Assembly: GCA_002685455.1 (NCBI GenBank)
Contig: NYXF01000022.1
Span: 3,975 to 15,140, forward strand
Reading direction: 5' to 3'
Length of the DNA stretch: 11,166 nucleotides
Source of the DNA: Porticoccus sp.
GTDB taxonomy: Bacteria > Pseudomonadota > Gammaproteobacteria > Pseudomonadales > Porticoccaceae
The notes under the pieces: model-generated
What the model was told of the DNA's origin: nothing
The model's input: the letters and a program-made list of their open reading frames with translations, nothing else
The model's database searches: none
Shown here: positions 11,161 to 11,166 of the stretch, piece after piece
How the letters are laid out: each line of letters opens with the position of its first letter
How positions within the stretch are numbered: position 1 is the stretch's first letter
Translations under genes and position numbers: made by a program

Positions 11161-11166
11161 TAAAAC

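Noticed and set aside
1..11166. tRNA genes, rRNA, insertion sequences, inteins, bacterial ribosome binding sites
   Set aside because: Nothing with cloverleaf potential, transposase motifs, intein splice blocks or consistent purine-rich leaders was seen on either strand; purine runs near ATGs reflect base composition.

Overview
The window looks like a piece of a large eukaryotic DNA virus genome (Nucleocytoviricota). The best fit is an Imitervirales / mimivirus-like alga- or protist-infecting virus. Evidence: it is strongly AT-rich by eye, densely packed with short intergenic gaps, intron-free, and carries genes on both strands. It has giant-virus hallmarks: a TFIIS-like elongation factor with an RSADEP zinc ribbon, a VLTF-2/A1L-like late transcription factor, an FtsJ-fold RNA 2'-O-methyltransferase, and several small virion-type membrane or basic proteins. 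Perfect AT-rich hairpins recur at gene ends, as expected from the hairpin-directed polyadenylation known for Mimivirus. No bacterial-style ribosome binding sites, tRNAs, CRISPR arrays or insertion sequences were seen.

Layout. 1-180 is the 3' end of a + strand gene. 211-1128 (+) is a C-terminally anchored membrane protein with nested internal repeats. 1094-3050 (-) holds four genes: a conserved unknown, a RING-H2 protein, a small membrane protein and a second RING-H2 protein. 3110-3997 (+) has a proline-rich, WASH-like/WH2-like tail. 3990-4904 (-) has a CCHC knuckle and a VHL-beta-like segment. 4942-5631 (-) is the VLTF-2-like factor. 5697-6796 (+) holds a membrane-tethered SAP protein and a small Cys-rich virion-type protein. 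6798-7865 (-) holds TFIIS and an acidic-tailed conserved protein. 7920-8264 (+) is a viral ATG8. 8324-9130 (+) is a conserved anchored protein, 9099-10199 (-) the FtsJ methyltransferase, and 10244-10840 (+) a basic two-module protein. Two tiny hydrophobic ORFs follow to the end.

How the genes may work together. VLTF-2, TFIIS and the methyltransferase belong to the virus's own cytoplasmic transcription and mRNA maturation. The anchored and basic proteins look like virion components. Two RING-H2 proteins, a VHL-like protein and an ATG8 homologue suggest (inference) a local concentration of ubiquitin / ubiquitin-like / autophagy interface functions.

The standout is the ATG8 homologue. Its reading frame stops directly after the conjugation glycine, so it should not need Atg4 maturation. 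Its divergent promoter region contains a perfect 13-bp inverted repeat, each arm lying next to one start codon. No intergenic stretch exceeds 300 bases.
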